From Collybia mongolica (Eukaryota > Basidiomycota > Agaricomycetes > Agaricales > Clitocybaceae): a stretch of 64,000 nt of DNA. A model generated the notes under the pieces. That model saw nothing but the letters and a program-made list of their open reading frames with translations. It was not told where the DNA came from and did no database searches. Positions within the stretch are counted from its first letter, which is position 1. Each line of letters begins with the position of its first letter. The translations under genes and the position numbers were made by a program. The stretch lies in contig JAAXNY010000004.1 of NCBI GenBank assembly GCA_013420905.1, positions 434,001 through 498,000 of the forward strand, written 5' to 3'. Shown here in pieces: positions 36,675 to 46,774 of the stretch.

Positions 36675-39600
36675 AGGTTCGCGTGTCTTCACGCCGGCGT
36701 TGGAACGGGATCTGTGCAAATTGGACGCGTTGTACGAGTCGCGGTGCTCCGGGGTTGCGTCTGTAGAATTCGGCGACCAACTCGTCCGCATTCACCTTGT
36801 CGGCGGGTTCCCAGGTGTTCTGTTCGTAGCTGTAGCCCTTCCAGGCGACCAGGTACTGCAGCTTGTTCCTGTAAATCCGGCTGTCCATGATCTCCTGAAC
36901 CTCATAATGTACCTCGCCGTCTATGAGAGTGGGTTCAGGGACTTCGGTGACCGTTCTACCGGGTATTGGGTCGTGCGGCGCGGGTAGGAGTTTGACAACA
37001 TGGAAGACCGGGTGGATGCGCGATAGCGCCGGCGGAAGTTTGAGGCGGTAGGCGTGCGATCCAACCTTGGCTTCGATGGGGTAGGGCCCGATGTAGCGGT
37101 GAGCCAGTTTCTGCGACGGTCGAGTGATACGAATGTCGCGCGAATCCAAATACATCCGGTCTCCAACCTTGTAGTCGGGTGTTGGGTTTCGGCGGCAATT
37201 GTAGTACATCGCCATCTCGTCCTTGGCTTTGGCTAATGCGGCGCGGGCTTCCTCGAGGGTGTCCTTCATTCGGTCGCGGAATTCGTTCGCGGTTTCCAGC
37301 CGGGATGGTGCGGTCTGTGGTTCGAAGCCCATGCGTGGATGTCGACCGGTGTCCAGGAAGAACGGCGAGTGCTGTGTTGAGGAGTGGACGTGGTTATTGT
37401 ACTGGAATTCGGCGAGCGGTAAAAGGTCGACCCAGTTGTCCTGTCGCTCGCTGACGAATAACCGGAGATACTGCTCCAGTTCCTGGTTCACTCGCTCGGT
37501 CTGTCCGTCTGTCTGTGGGTGGTACGCCGTAGACGCTGTGAGTTTAATATCAAGCATGCGATATAACTCCCTTGTGAATTCCGCCACGAACTGTACCCCT
37601 CGGTCGGAGACCATAGCCTTCGGTAAGCCGTGCAACTTCCACACATGCTGGAGGTAAAGCCTCGCCGATCCAAGCGCGGTAACTGTCGTCGTGGTTGGGA
37701 TGAAGTGCGCGCGTTTACCCACCGTGTCCACCACTACCATGATCGCATCATGCCCTTGCGACTCGGGGAGTTCCACGATGAAATCCACGCTTGCGACGTC
37801 CCAGCGACCTTCCGGAATCGGCAGCGGTTTAAGTTCGCCGCTTGGAAGTTGACGCTGAGCCTTCGTTCGGAGACAGAGGTCGCATGTCTTGCAGTATTCG
37901 CCGATGTAGCGCGACATTTGAGGCCACCAGTAATTGCGCGATACGAGTTCCAACGTCTTCCATCTTCCGGCGTGTCCCGCAATTCGCAAATCGTGATGTT
38001 GCGCAACTATACGTCTGCGAAGGTCAGCGTGTTTTGGGACGTAGATGCGATCGCGGAAATACAGCAACTCCTGCGCTTCCCTCCACTCTGCGCTCCGAAC
38101 CGATTTTCCTGCGGACTTCTTCAACTCCTGCGCTGCCTTCACCACCGCTTCCTCCTGATGTCCCTCGCGATTGCCTCTCCGAATATCCCGCAGAATGTCC
38201 CTTTCCTCTCCTTCCACGACCATTCCTTCCAGCGCGCGGATTGTGAACAACTCCGGTTTGAGGAGGACTAGATCGCGGTTATCCTCGCTTCCATCGCTGT
38301 GGTCCGCTCGGCGAGATAGCGCGTCTGGCTTACCCATACTTCGTCCGGGCTTGTGGTGCAGCGAGAAGTTGAATCGGGAGAGGTACAGTGACCACCTGGC
38401 CTGTCTCCGATTTAGCTTCTGGGACGTCCGGAAGTACTCTAGATTTTTGTGGTCTGTCCAGATCTCGAAGTCGTGTCGCGCGCCTTCAAGGAAGTGTCGC
38501 CATTCTTCGAGTGCGCGAATGATGGCGAGCATTTCCTTGTCGTGTATCTCGTAATTCCGCTCGACTGCGTTGAGGCTCTTTGACGAAAACGCGATAGGGT
38601 GCCACTTGTCGTCCTCCGGGTTGAGTTGCGAAAGTACTGCGCCGGTCGCGAAATCCGAACTATCTGCCTCCACCCTAAACGGCCGGTTGTCGTCTGTGAA
38701 CATCAGTACCGGTTTAGACGACACCGCTTCCTTCAACCCTTCGAATGCCTCCTGCTCCGACTCACCCCACTTCCAAGGCACGTCTTTACCGGTGAGATCA
38801 AACAATGGCCGCGCAATATGGGAGAAGTCGCGAATGAACCGCCGATAGAAGTTCGTGAAGCCCAAGAAGGACTGCACTTGCTTCTTGTTCGTGGGCGTTG
38901 GCCATTCCGCTACTCCGGCAACCTTGACCGGGTCCATCTCCGCCTGCCCCTCCGAGATAATGAGCCCCAGATACTCGATTCGGGTCTTCTCGAATTCGCA
39001 TTTGTCCAGTCGCAGGTACAGTTTATGTTCACGGAGTCGCTGGAGAACTAACCTCGTAATTCGGCGGTGTTCGGCGAGTGTCTTTGTGTAGATTAGAATA
39101 TCATCGATGTAGACACATACCACTCCTTCCATGATGAGATCGTGGAATATCTCGTTCATCATGGTTTGGAACGTTGCCGGCGAGTTAGTGAGACCAAAGA
39201 ACATTACCAGGGGCTCAAACATTCCGCGGTTTGTGCGAAATGCGGCCTTCCACTCATCACCTTCCTTAATTCGGACGTTGTTGTATCCCCAGCGAACGTC
39301 GAATTTGGAGAAGTATTTCGCTCCCCGAAGATTGTTGACGAGGTCGGAGATGAGTGGGAGTGGGTATTTGTTCTTGATCGTCAGCGAATTGAGAACGCGG
39401 TAGTCCTGTACCGGGCGTAGCGAACCGTCCTTCTTCTTGATAAAGAAGAACGGCGAAGCCATTGGCGATTTAGAGGGGCGGATCCGACCAGAGGCGAGGT
39501 TCTCCTCGAGGAACTTGTCCAACTCCGCTTGTTCGGCGACTGAGAGCGGGTAGACCTTGCAGGATTTCCCTTCTGCGTCGCGGACGAGTTCGATCGCGTG

Positions 39601-40623
39601 GTCCCACGGTCGGCGATCTGGGAGAGCGTCGAAGGACGTCTTGGAGAACACCTCCTCAAATTCGTGGACGTGCGCCGGTGCTAGATCGAAAAACGTCTTG
39701 GGTTGCGCATTACGATCAAAGGAGTCTGCGATCTGCTGGGACGCGTTCTTCCGGGCTTCCGTTTGGATCTTTTCCGCTAGTCGCTGCGAGATGGTTTGGG
39801 TTGTCCGAATCTCTTCCGGTGCCTTCTGAAACTGTCCTGGTTCGCCGATGTTGACCACGAAGATACGGTCGCCCTCTTCGATGCAATCTTCAAGGGCGAT
39901 ATCTCCTTCGTGCTCGGAGTCGGGAACCTCTCCAATTTCTGTTTCTGGTTCGGGCATGGGTCCTGCGCGACAGGCGTTGATGCGGGCCTCCAATTTACGC
40001 TTCTCCGCCTTTTCCGATTTAACCTCGTTCGCGCAGGTCCGACATTTGTCGGGACAGCGACTCATCTTCACCTCGTTGGTCTGCCAGTTGATCTCCGGGT
40101 TGTGCTCCTGCAACCAAGTGTAGCCCAGTATGAGATCCTGTTTCCCTAGGCTGGTGACCGCGAAGTGGGTGCGTTCTGAGTGACCGTTGTACCGGAGGAT
40201 GAGGTCTACGATCTCCGAAATAGACCCGTTCTCGTTCGGAGTGCCGTCGACGTTGAACACCGGAATAGTGCGAACTAGCTTGCGCGAGGTCAACCTGTTC
40301 CTCCGCACGAATTCAGAATCGATGAAAAGGCCCGTTGCTCCCGAGTCTACCAAGCTGTTCGTCGCGAATGTCTCGCCTGTGTCGGTCGTCTGAAGTTCAA
40401 TCTTGAGCTTCAGTGAGCGAGTGCTGGGGGTGGCGGCGACTACGAATCGCTTGGGTAGAGCTCGTTCCCATCGGGGGAGTCTCTGGCGCGGCGGTTTAGG
40501 GACGGGGATGGTATCTTGTACGGCTTCTGTAGTAGTTTCGGGTGTTTGGGAAATTTCAATTGTGTTCTCAACTTCTAAACACGCGAACCTATTTACAGAT
40601 GACAGCGAGGGCGTACTGTTCAC
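36673..40623 (-). CDS. pol: Gypsy Pol polyprotein with chromodomain
   Basis: A 1316-codon frame. Domains in order: aspartic protease with LVDSGATGLF at residues 91-100; reverse transcriptase from about 355 with YIDD at 505-508; RNase H with EADSSDFATGAVL near 652-664 and the TDHKNLEY region at 723-730; integrase zinc finger HH..CxxC at 876-917; integrase catalytic core with DFIVELP at 947, SDRGVQF at 1006 and the Glu in TDGQTERVNQELE near 1043-1048; and a C-terminal chromodomain (about 1238-1290, YLVAWKGY..NTWEP) thought to direct insertion to heterochromatin. The frame begins GTG, overlapping the gag stop, and its first ATG is only at residue 187, beyond the protease site, so it must be made as a Gag-Pol fusion. 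It acts in cytoplasmic particles and the nucleus. Confidence 0.95.
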   Translation of the reverse strand: MNSTPSLSSVNRFACLEVENTIEISQTPETTTEAVQDTIPVPKPPRQRLPRWERALPKRFVVAATPSTRSLKLKIELQTTDTGETFATNSLVDSGATGLFIDSEFVRRNRLTSRKLVRTIPVFNVDGTPNENGSISEIVDLILRYNGHSERTHFAVTSLGKQDLILGYTWLQEHNPEINWQTNEVKMSRCPDKCRTCANEVKSEKAEKRKLEARINACRAGPMPEPETEIGEVPDSEHEGDIALEDCIEEGDRIFVVNIGEPGQFQKAPEEIRTTQTISQRLAEKIQTEARKNASQQIADSFDRNAQPKTFFDLAPAHVHEFEEVFSKTSFDALPDRRPWDHAIELVRDAEGKSCKVYPLSVAEQAELDKFLEENLASGRIRPSKSPMASPFFFIKKKDGSLRPVQDYRVLNSLTIKNKYPLPLISDLVNNLRGAKYFSKFDVRWGYNNVRIKEGDEWKAAFRTNRGMFEPLVMFFGLTNSPATFQTMMNEIFHDLIMEGVVCVYIDDILIYTKTLAEHRRITRLVLQRLREHKLYLRLDKCEFEKTRIEYLGLIISEGQAEMDPVKVAGVAEWPTPTNKKQVQSFLGFTNFYRRFIRDFSHIARPLFDLTGKDVPWKWGESEQEAFEGLKEAVSSKPVLMFTDDNRPFRVEADSSDFATGAVLSQLNPEDDKWHPIAFSSKSLNAVERNYEIHDKEMLAIIRALEEWRHFLEGARHDFEIWTDHKNLEYFRTSQKLNRRQARWSLYLSRFNFSLHHKPGRSMGKPDALSRRADHSDGSEDNRDLVLLKPELFTIRALEGMVVEGEERDILRDIRRGNREGHQEEAVVKAAQELKKSAGKSVRSAEWREAQELLYFRDRIYVPKHADLRRRIVAQHHDLRIAGHAGRWKTLELVSRNYWWPQMSRYIGEYCKTCDLCLRTKAQRQLPSGELKPLPIPEGRWDVASVDFIVELPESQGHDAIMVVVDTVGKRAHFIPTTTTVTALGSARLYLQHVWKLHGLPKAMVSDRGVQFVAEFTRELYRMLDIKLTASTAYHPQTDGQTERVNQELEQYLRLFVSERQDNWVDLLPLAEFQYNNHVHSSTQHSPFFLDTGRHPRMGFEPQTAPSRLETANEFRDRMKDTLEEARAALAKAKDEMAMYYNCRRNPTPDYKVGDRMYLDSRDIRITRPSQKLAHRYIGPYPIEAKVGSHAYRLKLPPALSRIHPVFHVVKLLPAPHDPIPGRTVTEVPEPTLIDGEVHYEVQEIMDSRIYRNKLQYLVAWKGYSYEQNTWEPADKVNADELVAEFYRRNPGAPRLVQRVQFAQIPFQRRREDTRT

Positions 40624-41762
40624 TCGCTGTCCGCTACAAAACCCTCTTCTTCCGCCGGCGGTTCGACTTGTGCGTCTATCATCGCGAAGATGTGCTGCGC
40701 GAACTCATGCTGCTCCTCCATTGACATGAACCGCGTGTCGTAGCGGAGGGGGCAGTCCTTCCGGAAATGGCCCGGCTGCTTACATCGGTGGCAGGTCTCG
40801 ATGTTCGTTCGAGCCCTCCGCATCGCGTCTACATCCATCGGAACCGGTGGAGGGAGAGCAGGGGGCGGCGGAGGTGGTGGTGGCGCCATCCGTTGCAGCG
40901 TCGGGGCTGAGAAGTGCGGCGGTGCGCGAAACGCCGAGGTAGTGCGTGCGGGAGGTGCGCGAGCCGCCGGTTTAGTGCTCAGGAAGGCCTCGTTGGTGAG
41001 GCGGTTTTCATCGCACTTCATCGCCGCTACATACCACTGTTCCGGCTGATCGTCCGCTGGTCGTCCCACTGCCATCGTCGCGATCTGCGACTGAATCTCC
41101 CCGCTCAGTCCCTTCCGGTACTTCACCACAATCGTCAACCCCTCCTTGTATCCCGACTTGTCGATGAGATCCCTGAACTCATCCGTGTAGTCGTCCACCG
41201 ATCGCGATCCTTGGTGGTAGCTGCTCGTTTCCAACCTCGTAATCGCCCGCTGCGCTTCGCTCTGCACGAAGAAGTTGACCGCGAAGTCAGCGCGGAATAG
41301 GGCCCATGTCGCGTACTTCGGGTTCCCGGTAGCGGTCTGGTATCGCATGGCCCGGTCCGCGAACAGATACGCTCGGCCTTTCTTCATGAAGGTGTACGCC
41401 CACCGTACCTGCGTCACTTCATCCGCGAACTGGTGTGGTACAAGATTTATATACAGTTCGCATGCGTTAATGAACGCACGCCCTCGTTCGCGCGATCCGT
41501 CGAAGTCATCGGGAAGCGATGGCCGGAGTGCCGAAGGTCGTCCCGAATTAACGTGGGTCGCGGGGGGAGGTGTTGATACATTATTTACAGGGGCGCTGGG
41601 TGCAGGGGTATTGACCGGGGGTGGGGGAGCCGCGGTTTGGAGCGCGATCAGCGCGTTGATGCTGTCGGTGAGCTTCTTAAGCTGCTCGGCTTGTTCCTCC
41701 GCCTTCCTATTGAGATCTCCTACGTCTCGTTCGACGTTATCCATCCTTGTTTCGGCGTCCAT
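40620..41762 (-). CDS. gag: Gypsy Gag protein
   Basis: About 380 residues from the first ATG in frame (41762, MDAETRMDNVERDV) to TGA at 40620-40622. The frame is open further upstream, to within 4 nt of the LTR, but has no ATG there. An N-terminal coiled-coil-like segment (about residues 5-40) is followed by a Pro/Ala-rich linker, the retrotransposon Gag core (RAFINACELYINLVP...WALFRADFAVNFF), another Pro run, and a CCHC zinc knuckle CHRCKQPGHFRKDC near the C-terminus. Gag forms the particle and binds genomic RNA. It ends 15 nt after a GGGTTTT slippery site and overlaps the first pol codon. Confidence 0.92.
   Translation of the reverse strand: MDAETRMDNVERDVGDLNRKAEEQAEQLKKLTDSINALIALQTAAPPPPVNTPAPSAPVNNVSTPPPATHVNSGRPSALRPSLPDDFDGSRERGRAFINACELYINLVPHQFADEVTQVRWAYTFMKKGRAYLFADRAMRYQTATGNPKYATWALFRADFAVNFFVQSEAQRAITRLETSSYHQGSRSVDDYTDEFRDLIDKSGYKEGLTIVVKYRKGLSGEIQSQIATMAVGRPADDQPEQWYVAAMKCDENRLTNEAFLSTKPAARAPPARTTSAFRAPPHFSAPTLQRMAPPPPPPPPALPPPVPMDVDAMRRARTNIETCHRCKQPGHFRKDCPLRYDTRFMSMEEQHEFAQHIFAMIDAQVEPPAEEEGFVADSE
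40638..40644 (-). promoter_or_regulatory. Candidate -1 frameshift heptamer GGGTTTT
   Basis: On the - strand the gag frame reads GAG GGT TTT, so GGGTTTT is in the X XXY YYZ register of a canonical -1 slippery site. A one-base backward slip leads straight into the open pol frame before the gag stop. No downstream structure was computed. Confidence 0.65.
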
Positions 41763-41910
41763 CGGTCGGAGTAGGAGTTCCACTTCTAGTTCGGAGGAGG
41801 GTGGAGAGGGCGATTCTCGCGCGGTCTTGACGGATTCTGTATCGGAGCTGACAGTTTCTGCCGATCGGAATTTGGCAATGGCTGCGGTGAGGTCGCGGTC
41901 TCTGCTGGTG

Positions 41911-41920
41911 AGAGAATTCT
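41911..41920 (-). other. Gypsy primer-binding site, self-priming type
   Basis: Two nt inside the 5' LTR (right LTR), the - strand reads AGAATTCTCT, the reverse complement of AGAGAATTCT at 42061-42052, the predicted transcript 5' end. I see no tRNA 3'-end match of the usual TGG form here. Confidence 0.6.
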
Positions 41921-41922
41921 AC

Positions 41923-42380
41923 TGTAAGGGCAACTCCGGCGGAGTGCGCGCGAACTTAGTAGAGCGGGCCGACGCTGGTGGAGGGGATCCTAAGTTGATG
42001 TATTCACTTGTACGACATATGTACTACTCACCTGGTGGAGGGGATCCTAAGAGAATTCTCTGAGGAGCCTCCATCAGGGGGGGTGTGCTATATACCTAGT
42101 GCTACATTAAATACACGTTCCCGGTGCGGTACGACGACACGCGGTGGGCTAGCGAAGGTCACGTGACCGTGCCCTTGATAGTCCGAACAAGTGCGAAGTC
42201 CGGCGGCGAACTGCGCGCGAAGTAGAGAGTGGGGGTGCGTGTGGGCGTAGGTAATGAACGTGCGATGTAGTGAATGTAATTGACTGAGTCGCGAATCGGC
42301 GAAGTAGAAGTCGGCGGAGTGAGATTCGGCGAAGTAAGGCTAGATCGGCGAAGTAAGGCGGAAATGGAGTTCCCCTTACA
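41923..42380 (-). repeat. 5' LTR of gypsy element
   Basis: Promoter-carrying LTR of the - strand element, 458 bp, identical to the other LTR except one base. A TATATA box at 42094-42089 lies about 30 nt ahead of the predicted start at 42061. Confidence 0.95.
42061..42094 (-). promoter_or_regulatory. Gypsy LTR promoter: TATA box and predicted start
   Basis: TATATA (42094-42089) followed after 27 bases by AGAGAATTCTCT, whose first base at 42061 is the predicted transcription start (U3/R border). The spacing is standard; the start is inferred. Confidence 0.5.
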
Positions 42381-42385
42381 GACGA
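42381..42385. repeat. Gypsy target-site duplication, right
   Basis: GACGA, matching 36199-36203. LINE ORF1 resumes in frame immediately after it. Confidence 0.92.
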
Positions 42386-42575
42386 CAGGAAGTGTTCCTT
42401 TTGGAAACACCGCTATGACACCAAGTGGCTAGTGGCCAAGTACACTGCCCAGAAGGTAGGTGACGAGCTCTTACGCTTCGCACCATCTGCTAATACCCCC
42501 TTCCCCACCATTACAGGAGACAGGCTCCAAGGATGCAGGGAGGGTACTCGAGTGTTTCGACAAAAAGTTACTTGA
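42386..42575 (+). pseudogene. LINE ORF1, 3' part
   Basis: The continuation of ORF1 after the gypsy insertion: RKCSFWKHRYDTKW... to TGA at 42573-42575, about 63 codons. It completes the third zinc knuckle and ends three bases before the ORF2 ATG, in the same frame. Confidence 0.82.
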
Positions 42576-42578
42576 TTA

Positions 42579-45500
42579 ATGTCTAGTACAACTTGTAATG
42601 TAAATACGCTCAGAACCTACTGCCAAAATGTTGGGCGCAAACGACACTGGACAGTTGACCTGTTAGAATGCCGCAAGGACGTCACTGACATTCTCTTCCT
42701 GCAGGAGCCACCATGGGCCACTGTACGGTATACAGCCTCCTTGACCGAAAAAGATGGGGTCCCCATCAGGGGACCCCCCGTCCACCTGGACTGGATTCCC
42801 ATGTTCCCCAAAGGGTTCGACGCTGCTGAAGATCAGCCGCGCATCATGGCCTATGTCAACCAAGCTATCCGCTCAGTGAAACCTAAGCTCTGATCAGATG
42901 TTGTTAACCACCGCGACATCATGCTCATCACTGTTTGAGGGCACCTTGGCCCAGTGCATTTGATGAATGTCTACTCAGATGAGAATGGATCAGCAGTCCG
43001 ATTCCTCGAAGACCACCTGGATGAGTTCCCCAATGTTAGCTATATGGGGGGTGATTTTAATTGCCCCTCAGCACATTGGGATGCTACCCTCAATCATGAG
43101 CACCCCATGGCCAACAGACTCATGGAGTGCGCGGCCGCCCTCAGCCTTGAGCGGATTGCCCCCCCCTCGGGGTGGGTCATGCATCAGCCGTATAATTCGG
43201 CCCTGCGCGGCTCGGTCCTTGACCTTGTGTTTGTCCTGGCATTCCAGGGCTACACAGCCGACCTGACAATAGGTGATAAGGGTGAACCTGATCACTTTCC
43301 TCTACTCCTAGACATCCCCCTTAGGGTCGAGTTCCCCGAAGGGAAGATGTCAATCAAAATTGACTCCAAAGAAGAGACCGCTTTCCTCGCGGAAGTGTGT
43401 TCACTTCTCAGGCTCATCCAAATCCCTGACATCTCATCAGCGGAACAAACTCAACTAGTTGCTCAGGCAATAGCTAAGGGCTTTGAAACGGTGTGGTCCC
43501 ATCACGCTAAGACTAACCGGGCTTGCGCCCGGTCTAAGTCTTGGTGGGACTCGGACTGCGCCCAGACGAGGTCTGAGGCCATGAGCTCTGATCTCCCAGA
43601 GGACTGGAAGGCCTTCAAGGCCGCCACACATAGAGCGAAACAAAAGCACTTCAACGAACGCATCAACGAAATTGCTAATACTAACCTCAGACCATGGGAT
43701 CTCATGGACTGGGTAGGCCCATGCAAGACACCCCCGGTCGAGGCTATCTCGTACCAAGGCATGCCATGCAGCACCACAGAGTCGCTATGGAACGCATTGC
43801 ACTCCACCTTCAACTCAGCTATTGATAGGCCAATTGACCTTGACAAGCTGGGCAACGCTTGGACCTCACCCACAACGCGGGTGTGGGTCCCCTACTCTGC
43901 TGCCGAGATGTCGGATGCCCTTTCAGGCACCTCGAATCGATCCGCCCCTGGGCCGGATCACATCTCATGGCGTCACCTTAAACGGATCATCCAAGATGAC
44001 CTGTGCAGCAAACTACTCTTGTGGCTTGCAAACGCTTGCCTCTCATCAGGCCATTGGCCTGCTGAGTTTAAAGCATCCATTACGGTGGTCATACCCAAGC
44101 CGGGTAAACCATCATATGACACTCCCAAGTCGTTTCGCCCAATAGTTCTATTGAACACACTGGGCAAACTTCTAGAGAAAATGTTGTCCACCAGGATGCA
44201 GTTTGAAGCTGCTCAACATGGTGTACTTCACCCCAATCAGTTCGGAGGAGTCCGTCAGAACTCCACCGAGGATGCTGGCTGCTTCCTCACACACATTGTC
44301 TGCTCAGGATGGCATGCCAAACTCAAGACGAGCGTCGTTGCTTTCGACCTAGCTCAGTTCTTCCCATCCATAAACCATGAGGTTCTCCTACACATCCTCG
44401 AGAGACAGAGATTCGTGCCAGAAGTGGTTGCGTTCTTCAGGTCATACCTCGTTGATCATCATACTAGATACACGTGGGACAACGAATTGTCCCCACTCTT
44501 CCCATCCAGCGTGGGTCTGGGACAGGGCTCCGCCATGTCCCCCATCCTCTCTGCCCTATGCCTCGCACCCCTCCTCAAGGAATTCGAATGGAGGGTCCAC
44601 ATAGCTTCACTAATTTCCTATGTGGACAATGGCACCATCATAGTGCAGTCGGACACATTTGAACAGAACCTCGTTAAGCTCAAAGGGGCCTACAAAGTCG
44701 TATTCGAGCTCACCCAGGCTATGGGTCTGGTTCTTGAACACAGCAAGTCAGAAGGATTCCACTTCTCTCAAAAACATGGCGATATCAACCCTGACATCGA
44801 CCTTGGCTATGCCCCTTATACTGGGGACACCCCCCTCCGCCCTGGCACCATTTGGCGCTACCTTGGATTCTTCTTTGACCGTCCCCTCACATTCAGAGAG
44901 CACGTCAAAAGATACACGAACAAAGCCCTCACCTCTGTAAAGGCTATGCTCTCCCTTGGCAACTTGGTGTGCGGACTTAGGCCCAAGCACAAACAAATGC
45001 TATACCAAGCCTGTGTTCTTCCCATCGCTACATATGGGAGCAGGCTTTGGATGTATGAAGGGGCCCGCATGGCAGGCCCTCTCAATAACCTCTGGAAGAT
45101 GCAAAGACGAGCGTGCCTTTGGATCACTGGCGCCTTCAAGATATCCCCAAATGGGGCTGGCAAGACCCTCGCAGGCATACCCCCTATCCACCTCCATGTC
45201 AGAAAGCTGGTGGAAAGGAGTCATGTCCGCTCCCGTGCGCTCCAGGCTTCACACGCCTTTCGACACCTCATCGATGGGAACCACAAATTCTCTGTCGAGA
45301 CCCTCAATGCCCGCAACCCAAGCCATAGGCTCGGTAAACTAGTATCACCCATCGTAGAGGCCTGGTTTAACCTTGGCCTCTCTTCCCTGGATCTGGACCC
45401 TGTCCACCCACTCAACCAACCAGGCATGCGCCCCAAGGACCTGTTCCCTGGTCGCATTGTCTACAACATCGTCACCCCCCCACCTAAGGGCAGTGATCAC

Positions 45501-46433
45501 TGCGAGGAATTCATGAAAGACCGCACCACATTGCTGAAGAGCGCTGTCGATGAGGCCTCTCATTCCCCATGGAGCATCTGCATTATCACTGATGCATCCA
45601 CCCCCCCTCCTCCCATGCAATCAGTCGCGGTGTACCGCATCTGGCATGATGGAGACTTATATGAGGACTGGTTTGCTACCGGCCTATCTACGTCTGATGA
45701 TGCCGAGCTGCGAGCGATTGTGGAAGGCGCCCAACAGGCAGCTGACATTGGACTAGAGGACATCCATGATGTCCATATCTTCTCCAACTCCATCAACGCC
45801 CTCAGGTGTTCCCTCGATGCGTCGCACCACTCAGGTCAAGCATCAGCCCTCAAAGTGTGCGATGTGCTGCTGCCTTGGCTGCAGCTCCGTGCCATCCACA
45901 AGATTCACCTCCACCATATTACAAGTGGTGTGGAGATTGAAGACCACCAACTGGCACACATCAGTGCCGTCTCAACTCATGTTGAGGCAGGTGGAGTGCC
46001 AGTTATATCTGCTGACTTTGCACGACGCGAAGCAGTTACACGCATGCTTGACGGCTGGAAGTCTCTCTTCCAGTCCAAGAAGTACATTGGCTCCAATTTC
46101 CTGACGCTCTATGCGAAAAAGGACACCCTGCTCACTCCAACCCATGTAAACAACGGGCTGTGGATGCACAAGACTGGTCACAGCCATGCTCTGACTGCCT
46201 GCTTGGTGCGATGCATCACCGGACATGCTCCAATTGGGGTGTTCCAATCACAATTCTTCAAGGAAGAATCTGCCTCCTGTAGGTGCAGTGCTCCCTTGGA
46301 AACCGTACAACACATCCTATTTGACTGTCCACGACACGGATGGGAAGACAAGCCCAGCCGCCAGCTGCGCCATGCATGGCTGGTTGAATTCCTCTTGGAG
46401 AACGAAAGCGCTTTCGCGTTCGATGTTCCTTAG
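42579..46433 (+). pseudogene. LINE ORF2: endonuclease, reverse transcriptase, RNase H
   Basis: ATG at 42579 to TAG at 46431-46433, about 1284 codons. Domains: APE-type endonuclease (about 42600-43330; TYCQNVGRKR, ILFLQEPPW, GGDFNCPSAHWD, PDHFPLLLDI), reverse transcriptase (about 44040-44900; FRPIVLLNTLGKLLEKM, LGQGSAMSPILSALCLAP, YVDNG), RNase H (about 45570-45860, IITDASTPPP...DDAELRAIVEG), and a terminal zinc motif CRCSAPLETVQHILFDC. Two TGA stops at 42891 and 42936 interrupt the endonuclease with no frameshift; a CGA-to-TGA change is the likely origin. The catalytic motif reads YVDN rather than the usual xxDD. The copy is not functional. Confidence 0.9.
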
Positions 46434-46774
46434 TCCTAAACAGGCTAGGGGTGGTACTCAGTGTTCTAAGTGACGGCTATAGGGTGCTCCCTGCCCGAAC
46501 ATGCGAACCTGGATAATCAGTGGACTTGAAGCCACCACCTGCTGCGGAGCGCCGCAGCAGGGGGCCCACCCCCTGGCGTAGATTGGCCCTTCCGGCCTGT
46601 GTATAATGAGCTCTGGCTCCATTTGCTAGTCTGACCCCGGTCGGGCAAGCACCCTAGCCCTGCAGCGCTTTGTCTCCTGCCCCCCCTCTCCCCCTTTCCC
46701 AATTACTACTTGTAGTGACCAGCACATGTATTATGTACAGTTGGTATATAAAATGTTGATCCAAAAAAAAAAAA

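Larger units (their letters stand above)
36204..42380 (-). mobile_element. Complete Ty3/gypsy chromovirus-type LTR retrotransposon
   Basis: A 6177-bp element on the - strand with 458-bp LTRs at 36204-36661 and 41923-42380, TG...CA ends, and a 5-bp duplication (GACGA). The order gag, protease, reverse transcriptase, RNase H, integrase, chromodomain marks a chromovirus. gag and pol lack internal stops. The primer-binding site is at 41911-41920 and the polypurine tract at 36662-36674. It sits inside LINE ORF1. LTRs differ at a single base (A in the left, G in the right LTR, in GCTAGCAAAGG versus GCTAGCGAAGG), so insertion was recent and the element may still be competent. Confidence 0.96.

Noticed and set aside
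37223..38271. Multiple + strand frames over gypsy pol, up to 213 codons
   Set aside because: Antisense openness of the GC-rich pol frame; all pol domains are on the - strand.
41275..42063. 262-codon + strand frame across gag and the LTR
   Set aside because: Antisense of gag running into the LTR, with no independent signal.
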